NCBI RefSeq assembly: GCF_025857195.1 | Contig: NZ_CP109787.1 | Span: 809,501 to 873,500, forward strand | Direction: 5' to 3' | Source of the DNA: Leisingera thetidis | GTDB taxonomy: Bacteria > Pseudomonadota > Alphaproteobacteria > Rhodobacterales > Rhodobacteraceae | DNA length: 64,000 nucleotides | Part shown: piece by piece, positions 26,378-35,889 of the stretch | How positions within the stretch are numbered: position 1 is the stretch's first letter | Layout of the letters: each line of letters opens with the position of its first letter | Notes under the pieces: model-generated | What the model was told of the DNA's origin: nothing | Databases searched by the model: none | The model's input: the letters and a program-made list of their open reading frames with translations, nothing else | Translations under genes and position numbers: made by a program

Positions 26378-26623
26378 CGTCAATACCTGACCCACTGGCC
26401 CTTCAAGAACAGCCCGGCGCCTGCTTTGCAGAACTGGCATAAGCCCGCCGGACCGGTTGATTTGAGATGCCGGGGTTCTCCCCGGCTGTTGTTCCGTTCC
26501 GCGGCGCCAGATCCCCATCTGCGCCGCGGGCCGGTGTCATCCTGTTTACAGTCGTCAATCCATAGGGCCAGCCTGTGGACGCATTGTGTCAAATTGAGCC
26601 GGAAAAGCGGAAAGATTGCGGCA
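26378..26623 (-). other. Gap upstream of the PKS gene
   Basis: 246 non-coding bases between the end of the Wzy-like gene and the PKS start, by far the largest gap in the minus-strand run. It is AT-richer at 26540-26620 and contains TTGACA on the minus strand (26592-26587), with TATGGA 22 bases further on, a spacing too long for a standard promoter. I think an internal promoter for the PKS-to-GT2 genes is likely here, but I cannot define it. Confidence 0.35.
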
Positions 26624-28087
26624 TCACAGGATGCTGCGCCGCTCTGGCCCGGCGGTATCAGGCAGCATCGCCTGCGCACCGCCAAATAATGCGGGTTTGG
26701 CGCGGAACAAGTCCGGGTAGAGCAATCGCTCGGCATAGCCCAGCACCGACCCGGCGCACATCCAGGTAATCGGGATCAGCGTTGCGTTCAGCAGCATGTC
26801 GACCATGGTGGCGGCCAGAATCAGCGCAATCGGCGCGGCATAAGGCGGGACGCTGCCCTTCGGCGCCCGGCGCGCCGCGCGGGCCAGCAGCACCAGCGGT
26901 GCCGCCAGCAGCCCCATCTCGGCGATGTAGCCCAGCCAGCCGAAAGTGCCGAACACAATGATCCAGCGGCCGTCCGGGATCGACAGGATCCGGCCGGTTT
27001 CCTCATGGCGCACCAGGTTGCGGCCCCAGCCGCCCCAGCCGAACCAGGGCTTCTCAGCAGCGCGTGCCAGCAGCTGCGCCTCATTTTCAAACCGGTAATT
27101 CAGCGACTGCGCCCGCTCGGTGCTGATCATCTCGGCCTGGGCCACCAGTGCATCGGTCGGCACCAGGCCGGTGTTGCGCAGCATCGGGTAGACCACCGCG
27201 ATCACCGCCAGCAGCAGCGCCGCCCGCAGCTGCCAGCGCAGGGGCGCCAGCGCCACCACCGGCGTAAAGGCCAGCGCATAAGCCAGCGAGGCCAGGCTCT
27301 TGCACAGCACGAGCACCGCAAACAGATAACCCGCCGCCAGTGCCAGGCGGACCCGGTGCCCGCGGGACGACGCACGGGCCAGGGCGGTGGCGGCCAGCAG
27401 TGCCGAAAGCATGAAAAACGCCAGCCACAGCGCATGCGGCAGAAACACGATGGGGCGGAAGCCGCCCTGGCGCATCATCTGGCTGAAGTCATGCTGGAAG
27501 AAGCCATAGACCCAGATGTTGATCTGCGGGCTGAGCCGGATTTCGATCAGCGACGGGATGGAATAGGCCAGCCCGCCGATCATCAGCGCCAGCAGCAGTT
27601 CGCGCTGGGCTTCCGGAGTGGACAGGTAGCGGCGCGCCAGCAGAAAGGGCATCAGCACGATCACCTGATTGATCACAACCGAGCCGAGATCCCGCCAGCG
27701 CAAGCCGGGCAGCTGATCGGTGAGAAAGATGATCGGATCTGAATTGGCGATCTTTCGGAACAGGACCGGCTCGCCATTGGTCAGCACGGTAGGGATGACC
27801 CCGAACACGAACAGCAGCGTCAGCAGCCGCACCGCCGGATGCCGCGGCAGCAGCGGCACCGGCTTGCGCAGCAGAAACAGGCACAGCAGGAAGGCCATCA
27901 CCGAAGGGATGGCGAACTTGTCCATGTCGGGCACAAGCGGCAGGTCGAATTCGGCCAGCGGCGGCAGCAGCAGATAGCCTGCGATGATGCACCACAGGAT
28001 CGCCCGTTCCAGCGGCAGGCGCCGGAACAGGATCAGGCTGGCCAGCGGCCAGGCCAGCAGCATCAGATAGGCCAAAGCATTGGGCAA
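26624..28087 (-). CDS. O-antigen polymerase/ligase-like (Wzy/WaaL) membrane protein
   Basis: 487 aa, about 11-12 hydrophobic segments. Wzy-type proteins join repeat units in the periplasm; WaaL-type proteins transfer the chain to an acceptor. The large periplasmic loop has the pattern AEKPWFGWGGWGRN at about 345-360, like the G-W-G block of Wzy_C-type proteins, followed by FGTFGWLGYIAEMGLL. It precedes the PKS on the same strand. Family members are too divergent to tell polymerase from ligase by eye. The start at 28087 gives MPNALAYLMLLAWPL, a membrane segment straight away. Confidence 0.8.
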   Translation of the reverse strand: MPNALAYLMLLAWPLASLILFRRLPLERAILWCIIAGYLLLPPLAEFDLPLVPDMDKFAIPSVMAFLLCLFLLRKPVPLLPRHPAVRLLTLLFVFGVIPTVLTNGEPVLFRKIANSDPIIFLTDQLPGLRWRDLGSVVINQVIVLMPFLLARRYLSTPEAQRELLLALMIGGLAYSIPSLIEIRLSPQINIWVYGFFQHDFSQMMRQGGFRPIVFLPHALWLAFFMLSALLAATALARASSRGHRVRLALAAGYLFAVLVLCKSLASLAYALAFTPVVALAPLRWQLRAALLLAVIAVVYPMLRNTGLVPTDALVAQAEMISTERAQSLNYRFENEAQLLARAAEKPWFGWGGWGRNLVRHEETGRILSIPDGRWIIVFGTFGWLGYIAEMGLLAAPLVLLARAARRAPKGSVPPYAAPIALILAATMVDMLLNATLIPITWMCAGSVLGYAERLLYPDLFRAKPALFGGAQAMLPDTAGPERRSIL

Positions 28088-28280
28088 AGCCCTGGTGTCC
28101 CTTCACTTCCCCGGTATTTATGTCAAAGTTTACCCGCTGCGCACGAGGCTGTCCCGCAGAATTGCAAGAAGAGGTAAACGGCGTGCAGCGAAGCCACGGT
28201 GGTGAGGGGGCGTGCTTGCTGGCGCTGGCCTGCAGCGGCGGGTGGCGGTATCAGGGGACAGGGCAGCGCCGGAGGGGGCC

Positions 28281-29033
28281 ATGTATTTTGAATTCCACGG
28301 CCGCCGGGTCGCAGTGAATATTCCCAGGCGTGATCTGCTGGACGCCGAAATCCGCGCGCGGTTCAAAGCCCGCCAAGGATTTGCGCTGGCCACGGTCAAC
28401 TTGGATCATTTGGTCAAGCTGGCGGAATCGCCCGCCTTTCTGGCCACATACCAGGCCCAGGACCTGGTGGTCGCGGACGGGCGCCCGATTGTCTGGCTCT
28501 CCCGCATTGCCCGTCGCCCGGTGGAGCTGGTGCCGGGGTCCGACATGGTGCTGCCGCTGTGCCGTCTGGCGGCCGAGGCCGGGGTGCCGGTGGCGTTGGC
28601 GGGCAGCACGGAAGAAGCGCTGCTGGATGCCGAGGCGGCACTGACGGCAGAAGTGCCGGGACTGGAGATCGCCTGGTGCCACGCCCCCTCGGGCCGGTTC
28701 GATCCGGAAGGGGAGGAAGCGGACCGGATCCTGCACCGGCTGGAGGAGACCGGCATCGCCTTGTGTCTCCTGGCGCTCGGTGCGCCCAAGCAGGAGCGGC
28801 TGGCGCAGCGCGGCCGCCGTCTGGCGCCGCGCACCGGGTTTGCCTCGATCGGGGCGGGGCTCGATTTCCTCGGCGGGCACCAGAAGCGGGCACCTGCCTG
28901 GGTGCGGGCAACGGCGATGGAATGGCTGTGGCGGGCGCTGTCCAACCCCGCCCGGCTGCTGCCGCGCTATGCCAAGTGCCTGATGATCCTGCCCGGGCAG
29001 ATGGCCAGAGCCTGGCGCATCCGGATGCGTTGA
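28281..29033 (+). CDS. WecG/TagA/CpsF-family glycosyltransferase
   Basis: 250 aa, GT26 family. These enzymes add a sugar (N-acetylmannosamine or a uronic acid in studied members) to a lipid-linked precursor at the membrane face. Motifs: ATVNLDHLVKLAESP, VVADGRPIVW, GSDMVLPLC near 90 and LLALGAPKQERLAQ near 160, then a basic C-terminus ending RIRMR. ATG 28281 has GGAGGGGG directly upstream (28271-28278). It is divergent from the Wzy-like gene and convergent with the GT2 at 29133. Confidence 0.9.
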   Translation: MYFEFHGRRVAVNIPRRDLLDAEIRARFKARQGFALATVNLDHLVKLAESPAFLATYQAQDLVVADGRPIVWLSRIARRPVELVPGSDMVLPLCRLAAEAGVPVALAGSTEEALLDAEAALTAEVPGLEIAWCHAPSGRFDPEGEEADRILHRLEETGIALCLLALGAPKQERLAQRGRRLAPRTGFASIGAGLDFLGGHQKRAPAWVRATAMEWLWRALSNPARLLPRYAKCLMILPGQMARAWRIRMR

Positions 29034-29132
29034 GTCCCAGGACCGCTCTGCCTGGTGCTGTTATCGCAGGTTCCCCGCCTTGCACTCCGGACCAGGAGGG
29101 GCGGGCCAGGAGGGCCGAAGCCCCTCGAGGCT

Positions 29133-30083
29133 CTACTTGTACTCGAGGATGCCGCGCGCCTTGCCGCGCCAGCGGCGCCAGTAAAATTCCAGTGCTCCGG
29201 AGGCTTCGGGAAATTTCCCCAGCACTGAAAACAGCGCCTGCTCATTTCCCATGCGGCGCGACAGGCGCAGAACCTGTGCCGGATAGATGCATGCCGCCAG
29301 AAGCAGCAACGGATGCACCAGCGAGGCCAGAACGATGGCCGCCGGCAGCGCCGCGCCCCAAAGCAATGCGCGGCGGGTCTCGGCCACCCAGTGGCGCTCT
29401 GGCCCGGCCCCGTGCAGCGCGGCGCCTTCTGCAAAGGCATGGCCCGCGCGGCGGCTGCGTTGCCACCATTGGCCGAAACGCAGCATCTGTGCATCGTGCA
29501 GGGTCATCTCGGCCTCCAGCCGCCAGATCTGCCAGCCGGCCCGCCGCAGCCGCAGGCAAAGTTCGGGCTCCTCGCCGGCGATCAGGGTTTCGCGGTAGCC
29601 GCCCGCGGTATAGATGGCGGCGACCCGCATCAGCGCATCGCCGCCGCAGGCCCTGGCCTCGCCTGCAGGCGTGTCCCATTCGGCATCGCACAGCCGGTTG
29701 TAGACCGAAGCGTCCGGAAACCGCTCCCGGCGCCTTCCGCTGGCCACGGCCGCCTGGGGATGGCTCTGCAGAAAAGCAGCCGCTGCGGCGATCCAGCCAG
29801 GGTCCACTTCGCAATCGCCATCCGCGAACTGCACGAACTCGATGCCTTTCCGCAGCGCCGCCAGCCCGGCATTGCGCGCCCGGGCCGCGGTGAAGGGGAG
29901 CGCCAGGTCCAATTCGACCACTTCGGCCCCCAAAGCACGGGCCGCCTCGGGCGACCCATCACCCGACCCGCTGTCCACATAGACCAGCTGCTGCACCTGC
30001 CCCTGCAGCGAGCGCAGGCAGCGGAGCAGCCGTTCGCCCTCGTTGCGGCCGATCACCACTGCGGCGATGGACCGGGTGGTCAT
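29133..30083 (-). CDS. GT2-family glycosyltransferase with C-terminal membrane segment
   Basis: 316 aa, GT-A fold. It opens SIAAVVIGRNEGERLLRCL, then VYVDSGSGDGSPE, with the metal site FVQFADGDCEVDP at about 90 and GEEPELCLRLRRAGW near 185 (the E-D/E-L block). Residues about 240-275 are hydrophobic (LLWGAALPAAIVLASLV and LLLLAACIY), suggesting anchoring to the membrane. Start ATG 30083 overlaps the stop of the next-upstream gene by 4 bases. Role in the EPS or the decorated glycan is inferred from location only. Confidence 0.88.
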   Translation of the reverse strand: MTTRSIAAVVIGRNEGERLLRCLRSLQGQVQQLVYVDSGSGDGSPEAARALGAEVVELDLALPFTAARARNAGLAALRKGIEFVQFADGDCEVDPGWIAAAAAFLQSHPQAAVASGRRRERFPDASVYNRLCDAEWDTPAGEARACGGDALMRVAAIYTAGGYRETLIAGEEPELCLRLRRAGWQIWRLEAEMTLHDAQMLRFGQWWQRSRRAGHAFAEGAALHGAGPERHWVAETRRALLWGAALPAAIVLASLVHPLLLLAACIYPAQVLRLSRRMGNEQALFSVLGKFPEASGALEFYWRRWRGKARGILEYK

Positions 30084-31129
30084 GTGCCCGCACCAGACAG
30101 GAAAGCGCTGTAGCCGGGGGAGCGGCGCAGAAATCCCTGCTGCTGAAGGCCGGCAATGCTGATGTCTCTCACGGCATCTTCGGACCACAGGCTCAGCCCC
30201 GGCTGCGCGGTCAGAGCAGCGGTGCGCAGCCTGTCCTCGCCATGCTCGGAAACCGCCTCTGCCTGGGTCTGCATGTCGCGCGCCAGACTGTCGCCGGCAA
30301 ATTTGTAATGGCGGATCAGGCCTTCGGTGTCCGCCACCCGCACGCCTGCGGACACATGCGGATGCACCGCCGCCTGCACGCCCGGTCCATTGAACACCAG
30401 CGGGTGCTTGCTGAGGCAGCAGCGCTCGCCGAAGACCTTGCCGCGCACACCGCCGTACAGCATCCGGGCGCCGCCGGGCGGCAGGCTGTTCCGGCGCAGG
30501 TAATAGGAGAGGCCGGTTTCCGGCGACCTGTAGTCCACCGCCCGCACGGCGCTGATGTCCGCGTAGCGGAAGCCGGTCACCGCCTCGGCGTAGGACAGCC
30601 CCCGGGCTGCGGAAAGGGGGCCTTTGGAAAACATCTCCAGCATCTGCGCCTGCAACGCGGTATAGCCCTGCAGCGACAGATAACGGGTCAGCCCGGCCAG
30701 CCCGGCCGTTTTGCTGCCCTCGAAATCAAACAGCTCGTCCATGTCGGCAAACAGGCACCAGCGGTCCTGGCCATAGCGGCTGGCGGCATAGGCGCGGAAG
30801 GTGTTCTCGAACGCCAGCCAGGGCAGGGTCGAGCGCAGCACCGCCGTGCCCGGCTGCTGCCGGATCCGGTCAACCGTGCCGTCGGCGGAGCCATTGTCGA
30901 AGAACACGAAAGCAGAGACACCCTGGCGGCGGTAATGCTCGAAAAACACGTCGAGGTAATACTCGCCGTCGCGCACCAGTGCGATCAGCACCACCTCTTC
31001 CGGGGCGGCAAAGCGGTGCGCGGGCCCGTGCAGATGGCGCAGCGACGCGCGGAACCTGGCGCTGTGCAAGGTGTCTTGCACCATGCGTCCGGCGCGGGCG
31101 GCCAGCCTCTGGGCGAAAGGTTTCTGCAC
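30080..31129 (-). CDS. GT2-like glycosyltransferase (Glyco_tranf_2_4 type)
   Basis: 349 aa from the chosen start. After a basic N-terminal stretch comes EEVVLIALVRDGEYYLDVFF and FVFFDNGSADGTVDRI, then WCLFADMDELFDFEG, the D-M-D-E metal/active-site pattern typical of PF13704 proteins. The start is uncertain: GTG 31129 has GGAG six bases away, while TTG 31222 and ATG 31084 are also in frame without a good binding site. It is coupled to the GT2 after it by ATGA, and its upstream region is shared with divergent glk. Confidence 0.78.
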   Translation of the reverse strand: MQKPFAQRLAARAGRMVQDTLHSARFRASLRHLHGPAHRFAAPEEVVLIALVRDGEYYLDVFFEHYRRQGVSAFVFFDNGSADGTVDRIRQQPGTAVLRSTLPWLAFENTFRAYAASRYGQDRWCLFADMDELFDFEGSKTAGLAGLTRYLSLQGYTALQAQMLEMFSKGPLSAARGLSYAEAVTGFRYADISAVRAVDYRSPETGLSYYLRRNSLPPGGARMLYGGVRGKVFGERCCLSKHPLVFNGPGVQAAVHPHVSAGVRVADTEGLIRHYKFAGDSLARDMQTQAEAVSEHGEDRLRTAALTAQPGLSLWSEDAVRDISIAGLQQQGFLRRSPGYSAFLSGAGT

Positions 31130-31281
31130 GCGGGGCTCCGTCTTGCGCCTGCCTGGCAATTCCTTTCCAAGTTGCAGGCTTCTGCCGGCGTCCGCAAGCG
31201 CTGCAGGTGTGCTCAATTGCAAATGCGGCGGGAATGCTGCAGTCTCGAGGCTGGGGAAATGATCAGAAGGAACCGCGGCAC

Positions 31282-32232
31282 ATGGCGGCTGAACTGACTG
31301 TTCTGGCTGGAGATGTTGGCGCCAGCCGGACCCGCCTGGCGCTCGCCGCGCCCGGCATTGGGGTCACCGCGCTGCAGAGTTTCTCCAATGACAGCTTCGC
31401 CAGCCTGCAGGATGTGCTGCACGCCTATTGCGCGCAGCCGGGCCTGCCGCCGCTGCAGGGCGCCTGCCTGGCGGTGGCAGGTCCGGTCCGGGGCGGTGCC
31501 TTCCAGCTCAGCAACCGCAATTGGCACGGCGATGCCGGCGCTGTTGCTGCGGCATTGGGCCTCTCTGGCGGTGGCAGGGTGGAAATTGTCAATGACCTGG
31601 CTGCACTGGGCCATGCGCTGCCGGTGCTGATCCCCGGACAGCTCTCCAGCCTGCGGCCCGGCCGCCAGAACGGCACCCAGGCGCTGGTGGCGGGCATTGG
31701 AACGGGGTTCAACGTCTCGGCTTCGCTGAATGGCGCGGCACTGGAGGCCGAGATGGGCCATGCCGGGCTGCCGCAGCTTCTGTGCCGCCGCCTGCAAGTG
31801 GTTCTGGACGGCGCGCCGGATGAGTTCGCCTGCATCGAAGCGCTGTTCTCCGGCCCCGGGCTGGTACGCTTTCACCAGCTGCTGACCGGGACCGCGGCCG
31901 GCAGTGCCGAAGGGATCGAGGCGGCCTATCTGGCGGATCCCGCCGCGCCCGAGGCGCGGACAGTCTGTGAGTGGGCGCATCTCCTGGGGCTGCTGGCACG
32001 GGAGCTGACGGCGGCTTACCTGCCAGGGCAGGGGCTCTTCTTTGCCGGCAGCGTGGCACGCGGCATTCTCAGCACGCCGGCGCGGGAGAACTTTCTGGCC
32101 AGTTACACGGCCCCCGGCGGACGGCTGGGAGAAACCTGTGCCGAGGTGCCGCTGTGGCTGATCACAGATGACGCCGCCGGGGTCAGCGGCGCTGCCCGGG
32201 TGGCGCTGGCAGCAGCCGAGGAGCAGGGGTGA
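31282..32232 (+). CDS. glk: Glucokinase
   Basis: 316 aa; phosphorylates glucose to glucose-6-phosphate with ATP in the cytoplasm, feeding the Entner-Doudoroff and nucleotide-sugar routes. Motifs of the Glk (PF02685) family: LAGDVGASRTRLALA (phosphate-1 loop), LAVAGPV, the catalytic Asp in EIVNDLAALGHAL near 105, GIGTGFNVS near 140 and EMGHAG. It is not ROK-like, as the zinc Cys cluster is absent. ATG 31282 has AGAAGGAA upstream. It is divergent from the GT2-like gene, so sugar-phosphate supply for the EPS is a possible link. Confidence 0.9.
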   Translation: MAAELTVLAGDVGASRTRLALAAPGIGVTALQSFSNDSFASLQDVLHAYCAQPGLPPLQGACLAVAGPVRGGAFQLSNRNWHGDAGAVAAALGLSGGGRVEIVNDLAALGHALPVLIPGQLSSLRPGRQNGTQALVAGIGTGFNVSASLNGAALEAEMGHAGLPQLLCRRLQVVLDGAPDEFACIEALFSGPGLVRFHQLLTGTAAGSAEGIEAAYLADPAAPEARTVCEWAHLLGLLARELTAAYLPGQGLFFAGSVARGILSTPARENFLASYTAPGGRLGETCAEVPLWLITDDAAGVSGAARVALAAAEEQG

Positions 32233-32262
32233 ATTTCCCCGTCTGCCTGCTGGCTGCCGCTG

Positions 32263-35200
32263 TCAGTAGTCCCGTTTGAAGAACAGGCCAAAGCCGGTTT
32301 CGCCCTCGCTGTCGACGGTGCCCTGCACTGTCAGGCTGCCGGTCACATCCAGATTGATGCTCAGCTCGCTGTCGCCGCGGGTGTTGACGTTGAAGTCGGT
32401 ATAGACGTTCTCGGCCACATAGCCGCCCAGTCCCAGCTGCCCGGCGCCCAGGTTGTCGGCCCCGATATCGGCATCATCGGCACCGGTGGCCTGGCGCAGC
32501 TTGCTCTGCGCCAGGCCGCCGCGCCCGCTGAGCGTCAGCGCCGATCCCGCCAGCCGCGCCAGCGCCAGCGGCGAGATATCCTGGATATTGTCACCGAACA
32601 GCAGCAGCGCCAGCGCCTCTTCAGAGGGCCGCGGCGGGTCCGACGTCACCTTGATTTCCGGTGCATCGACACGGCCCGAGATTTCCAGCGTTGCCGTGCC
32701 CTCGCCGGTGGCGGCGGTGGATTTGAACTCCAGATAGGGTTTCAGGTCGCCCAGCAGGGTAATGCGGCCCTCATCCAGCTCCAGCCGGCGGCCGAGGATG
32801 TCAAAGGTGCCGCGGATCAGGCTGATCTGGCCCGATGGCGACAGCCGCGCGGTGGTGCCGCGCAGGCGGATCCCGCCGCCCAGCTCCGCGCGCAGGCCGC
32901 GGCCGCGGGCAAAGATCCGCGAGGGCGCGCTGATCAGGATATCCAGTTCGGTCCGGGCCGAGCCGCCGCCGCCGCCGCCGCTGCCGGTCAGCCCGGCGCG
33001 GGCCAGGGTCTGCCGCACGTCGCGCGGCGCGCCGACATGCCGGACCGGCGGGATCGGCGCCGCCGAGACCGAACCGCCGGCAGTGTTGAGGTTGATATTG
33101 GTCTCGCCCACATCAATCCGCCCCTCGATCCGGTTGTTGCCCGCCATCGCCCCGGACATCGCCAGGCTGCCGTTCAGAAGGGTTTCATACGACAGGTGAT
33201 CGGTGACCACGACATCGCCGATGGCGATCTGCAGGTTGCCGTTGAAGGGCGGCAGCAGCCCGACCGGGCCGCTGATCCGCACCGTGCCGCCGTCGCGCGG
33301 GCGGGCCGAGACCTGCACCTGCGCGCTGGAGCGGGCAAAAGAGACCGTGGCATTGATATCGTCGACCCGCTGCGCCGCGGCAGGGATGGCAAGCGAGGCG
33401 CCGGGGGCCGTGACGGTGCCGCTCAGGGCCTCGAGAGCCGGCGCGCCCCGCAAAGCCAGGTTGAAGTTTGCAGGACCCTGCAACAGGTTGGGCGAGATGA
33501 ACGGGTTCAACCCTTCCAGCCGCAAAGTCCCTTTGGCGGTCACATCAGCGGTGCCCTCGGCCTCGTTCCAGCTGCCCGCGATCCGGCTGTCAATGCCCGC
33601 GGGGCCGCTGGCGGTGCTGTCCACTGTCCAGGTGCCATCGCGGCGGGCGGCGGTGCCCTTGGCGGCCAGACGCCCGGGCAGGTCGGGCACCAGCTGCTGC
33701 AGCCGGCCGATGACGGCATCAAACCGCAGGTCGGTGTCGCCATTGGTTTCGGCAAAGCGGCCCTCGGCCTCCAGGGCAAGGTCCGCCGGACCGCCGGCCT
33801 GGGCGGCCACCTGCCATTCGCCGTTGCGGCGCTCCGCCGTGCCTTCGGCCGTCAGCCGGCCCGCCAGCTGCGGTACGAACCGCTCCAGCTCGTTGAAGGC
33901 GGCGGCAAAGGTGAAATCGGCATCGCCCTCCAGCGTGACCGACCCGTCCAGCCTGGCGCTGGAGGAATGCGGGCCGGTCAGTTCGGCCACCCCGTCCAGC
34001 CGCTGTCCGGTCCGGGTGAGACTGGTGGTCAGCTCCAGCGTGCCGGGGGCCTGCGGCAGCAGCACCTCCAGCCGGGTCAGCCGGGCCGAGATCTCCATCT
34101 GCCCGGCATCATTGTTGAGCGTGCCTGCGGCAGAAGCCTCCAGCGCGCTGCCGGCCAGCGCGAACCGGTCAATGGCGATGCCGGCCTCGTCCCGCGACGC
34201 CTTGAGCGCCAGCGTGGTGGTGCCTGCCAGCAGCTCATCCGCCTTGGCGATCCCGGCTGAAAGGTCCTCGGCGATCAGCTCCAGCTCGGTGTCGAAGGCG
34301 CCGGACAGCGGGGTGAACGACCCTTGGATGTCCGCCCGCACCGCGCCGCCCAGGGGACGTCCGGCCAGCTCCGAGAACCGCGCCAGTTCCGACGCCTCTG
34401 CGGTCAGGTCCGCGGTGATCTTCAGCCCCTCTTCCAGCCCGTCAAAGGCGGCATCGCCCGCGGCCTGGTAATCACTGCCGCGCAATTCCATGCCGGTGAT
34501 CCGCAGCGCGCCGGGGCCTTCGGTGCTGAGGGTGCCGTCAAAGCGGATGTCGCTGCCGGTGGCCTTGGCCAGCGCCGGGTCGCGCGGCTGAAACCCGCTG
34601 AGCGCGGCCGACAGCCGGCCCTCCAGCGCAAAGCCGCTGCCTTGGTCCAGGGTGCCGCGGCCGGTGACCTCCGCCTGATCCACCAGCGCACCCGGGTGGC
34701 TCAGCTGGTTCAGGACCCCGTCCAGGGTCCAATTGCCGTCCGACGTTTTTCTAAGCTGCAGATCCGCCGCCGCCAGCGTGGTCTGGCCGCCGCCCACCGG
34801 CAGGGTCACCGCGGCCTGGCCCGGGGGCGGGGTGATCGCGGCCTTCAGATTGGCAGTGTCCAGCCTGCCGCCCGCCGCCAGCGCCGCAGCGCCGCTTACC
34901 TGCAGCGCCCGCGTGCGCAAAGCCAGCATGTCCAGCGTCATTGCGCCGCTGCCCGCGCGTGTGCCTTTGACGCTGAGCCGCAGCCCGGGGCCAAAGAAGG
35001 GCCGGTGCACCAGCGGCAGCAGCACGTCGATATTGCCGCCCAGGTCGGCGGAGAAGCGGATGTCGCGCGGCGTTTCCGGCGCCGCCTCCGCCGGCAGGGG
35101 CTGCGCCGCCAGCACCACCTTGCCCGCCAGCCGTTCGGTCCCGTTGGAGCTGAAGCCGATATCGGCGGTGAAATCCGTCACCGGCCCGCTGCCCTTGGCG

Positions 35201-35889
35201 GTGAGCTGCAGATCGGGATTGCCAGGCAAGTCCAGGCTGCGCGAGATCAGCCCGCCGGGGGCTTCCTCCAGCGCCAGGTCCAGGGTGATCTGCTGGGTCT
35301 CGTTCGCATAAGCCGCCTCCAGCCGCAAATGGTCGCCGGGCCTGTCCAGCCGCACCGCCTCCAGCTTGGTGTCCAAAGCGCCGTCCGCCAGCTGCAGCGA
35401 GCCCTCTACCGACAGGCTGGCAGCGGTTCCGGCCAGCGCCTCGCCCAGCTCGATCCGTTCCGCCTTGACCACGCCCAGCTCTATCGCCACCGGCAGTTCC
35501 GGCAGGGTAAAGGGCGTGGCCTCCGCCTCCGGCAGCTCCGGGTCCGGCGGCAGCGGCTTGGGCGCGCGCTCCACCGCGATACGCTTGGCCGACAGCTCAT
35601 TGACCGAGAACCGGCCGCGCAGCAGCTCCAGCCGGTTCCAGTCCAGCTCCGCGTCCTCGATGGTCAGCCAGATGCCGTCTTCGTCGGCCACTGTGATCTT
35701 GCTGATCCTGGCTACCGAGGAAAACGCCCCCTCCAGCCCGCTGACGCTGATATAGCGGCTGTCGCCCGACAGCGTGTCCTCCAGGAAATCGACCAGCAGC
35801 CCGCCGGCATCCTCTTTGGCGGTGTCCTGCGCGGCAACCGGCGCCACGCTGAGGCCCAGGGCCAGGCTATAGGCAAGTAGCTGTCTCAA
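32263..35889 (-). CDS. tamB: Translocation and assembly module subunit TamB
   Basis: 1208 aa inner-membrane-anchored periplasmic protein that with TamA helps lipid transport and insertion of some outer-membrane proteins. A short hydrophobic signal/anchor (LLAYSLALGLSVAPVAA) leads; the body is a long run of beta-rich repeats (AsmA/DUF490 style), and the C-terminal TamB domain (FDILGRRLELDEGRI, EIKVTSDPPRPSEEALALLLFG) ends with GFGLFFKRDY, the standard TamB terminus. The start codon appears to be TTG at 35889, because the next in-frame ATG would remove the signal; it overlaps the tamA stop (TTGA), coupling the two genes. Confidence 0.93.
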   Translation of the reverse strand: MRQLLAYSLALGLSVAPVAAQDTAKEDAGGLLVDFLEDTLSGDSRYISVSGLEGAFSSVARISKITVADEDGIWLTIEDAELDWNRLELLRGRFSVNELSAKRIAVERAPKPLPPDPELPEAEATPFTLPELPVAIELGVVKAERIELGEALAGTAASLSVEGSLQLADGALDTKLEAVRLDRPGDHLRLEAAYANETQQITLDLALEEAPGGLISRSLDLPGNPDLQLTAKGSGPVTDFTADIGFSSNGTERLAGKVVLAAQPLPAEAAPETPRDIRFSADLGGNIDVLLPLVHRPFFGPGLRLSVKGTRAGSGAMTLDMLALRTRALQVSGAAALAAGGRLDTANLKAAITPPPGQAAVTLPVGGGQTTLAAADLQLRKTSDGNWTLDGVLNQLSHPGALVDQAEVTGRGTLDQGSGFALEGRLSAALSGFQPRDPALAKATGSDIRFDGTLSTEGPGALRITGMELRGSDYQAAGDAAFDGLEEGLKITADLTAEASELARFSELAGRPLGGAVRADIQGSFTPLSGAFDTELELIAEDLSAGIAKADELLAGTTTLALKASRDEAGIAIDRFALAGSALEASAAGTLNNDAGQMEISARLTRLEVLLPQAPGTLELTTSLTRTGQRLDGVAELTGPHSSSARLDGSVTLEGDADFTFAAAFNELERFVPQLAGRLTAEGTAERRNGEWQVAAQAGGPADLALEAEGRFAETNGDTDLRFDAVIGRLQQLVPDLPGRLAAKGTAARRDGTWTVDSTASGPAGIDSRIAGSWNEAEGTADVTAKGTLRLEGLNPFISPNLLQGPANFNLALRGAPALEALSGTVTAPGASLAIPAAAQRVDDINATVSFARSSAQVQVSARPRDGGTVRISGPVGLLPPFNGNLQIAIGDVVVTDHLSYETLLNGSLAMSGAMAGNNRIEGRIDVGETNINLNTAGGSVSAAPIPPVRHVGAPRDVRQTLARAGLTGSGGGGGGSARTELDILISAPSRIFARGRGLRAELGGGIRLRGTTARLSPSGQISLIRGTFDILGRRLELDEGRITLLGDLKPYLEFKSTAATGEGTATLEISGRVDAPEIKVTSDPPRPSEEALALLLFGDNIQDISPLALARLAGSALTLSGRGGLAQSKLRQATGADDADIGADNLGAGQLGLGGYVAENVYTDFNVNTRGDSELSINLDVTGSLTVQGTVDSEGETGFGLFFKRDY

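Noticed and set aside
26559..26592. TTGACA/TATGGA promoter before the PKS
   Set aside because: Spacer is 22 bases, beyond the normal 16-18.
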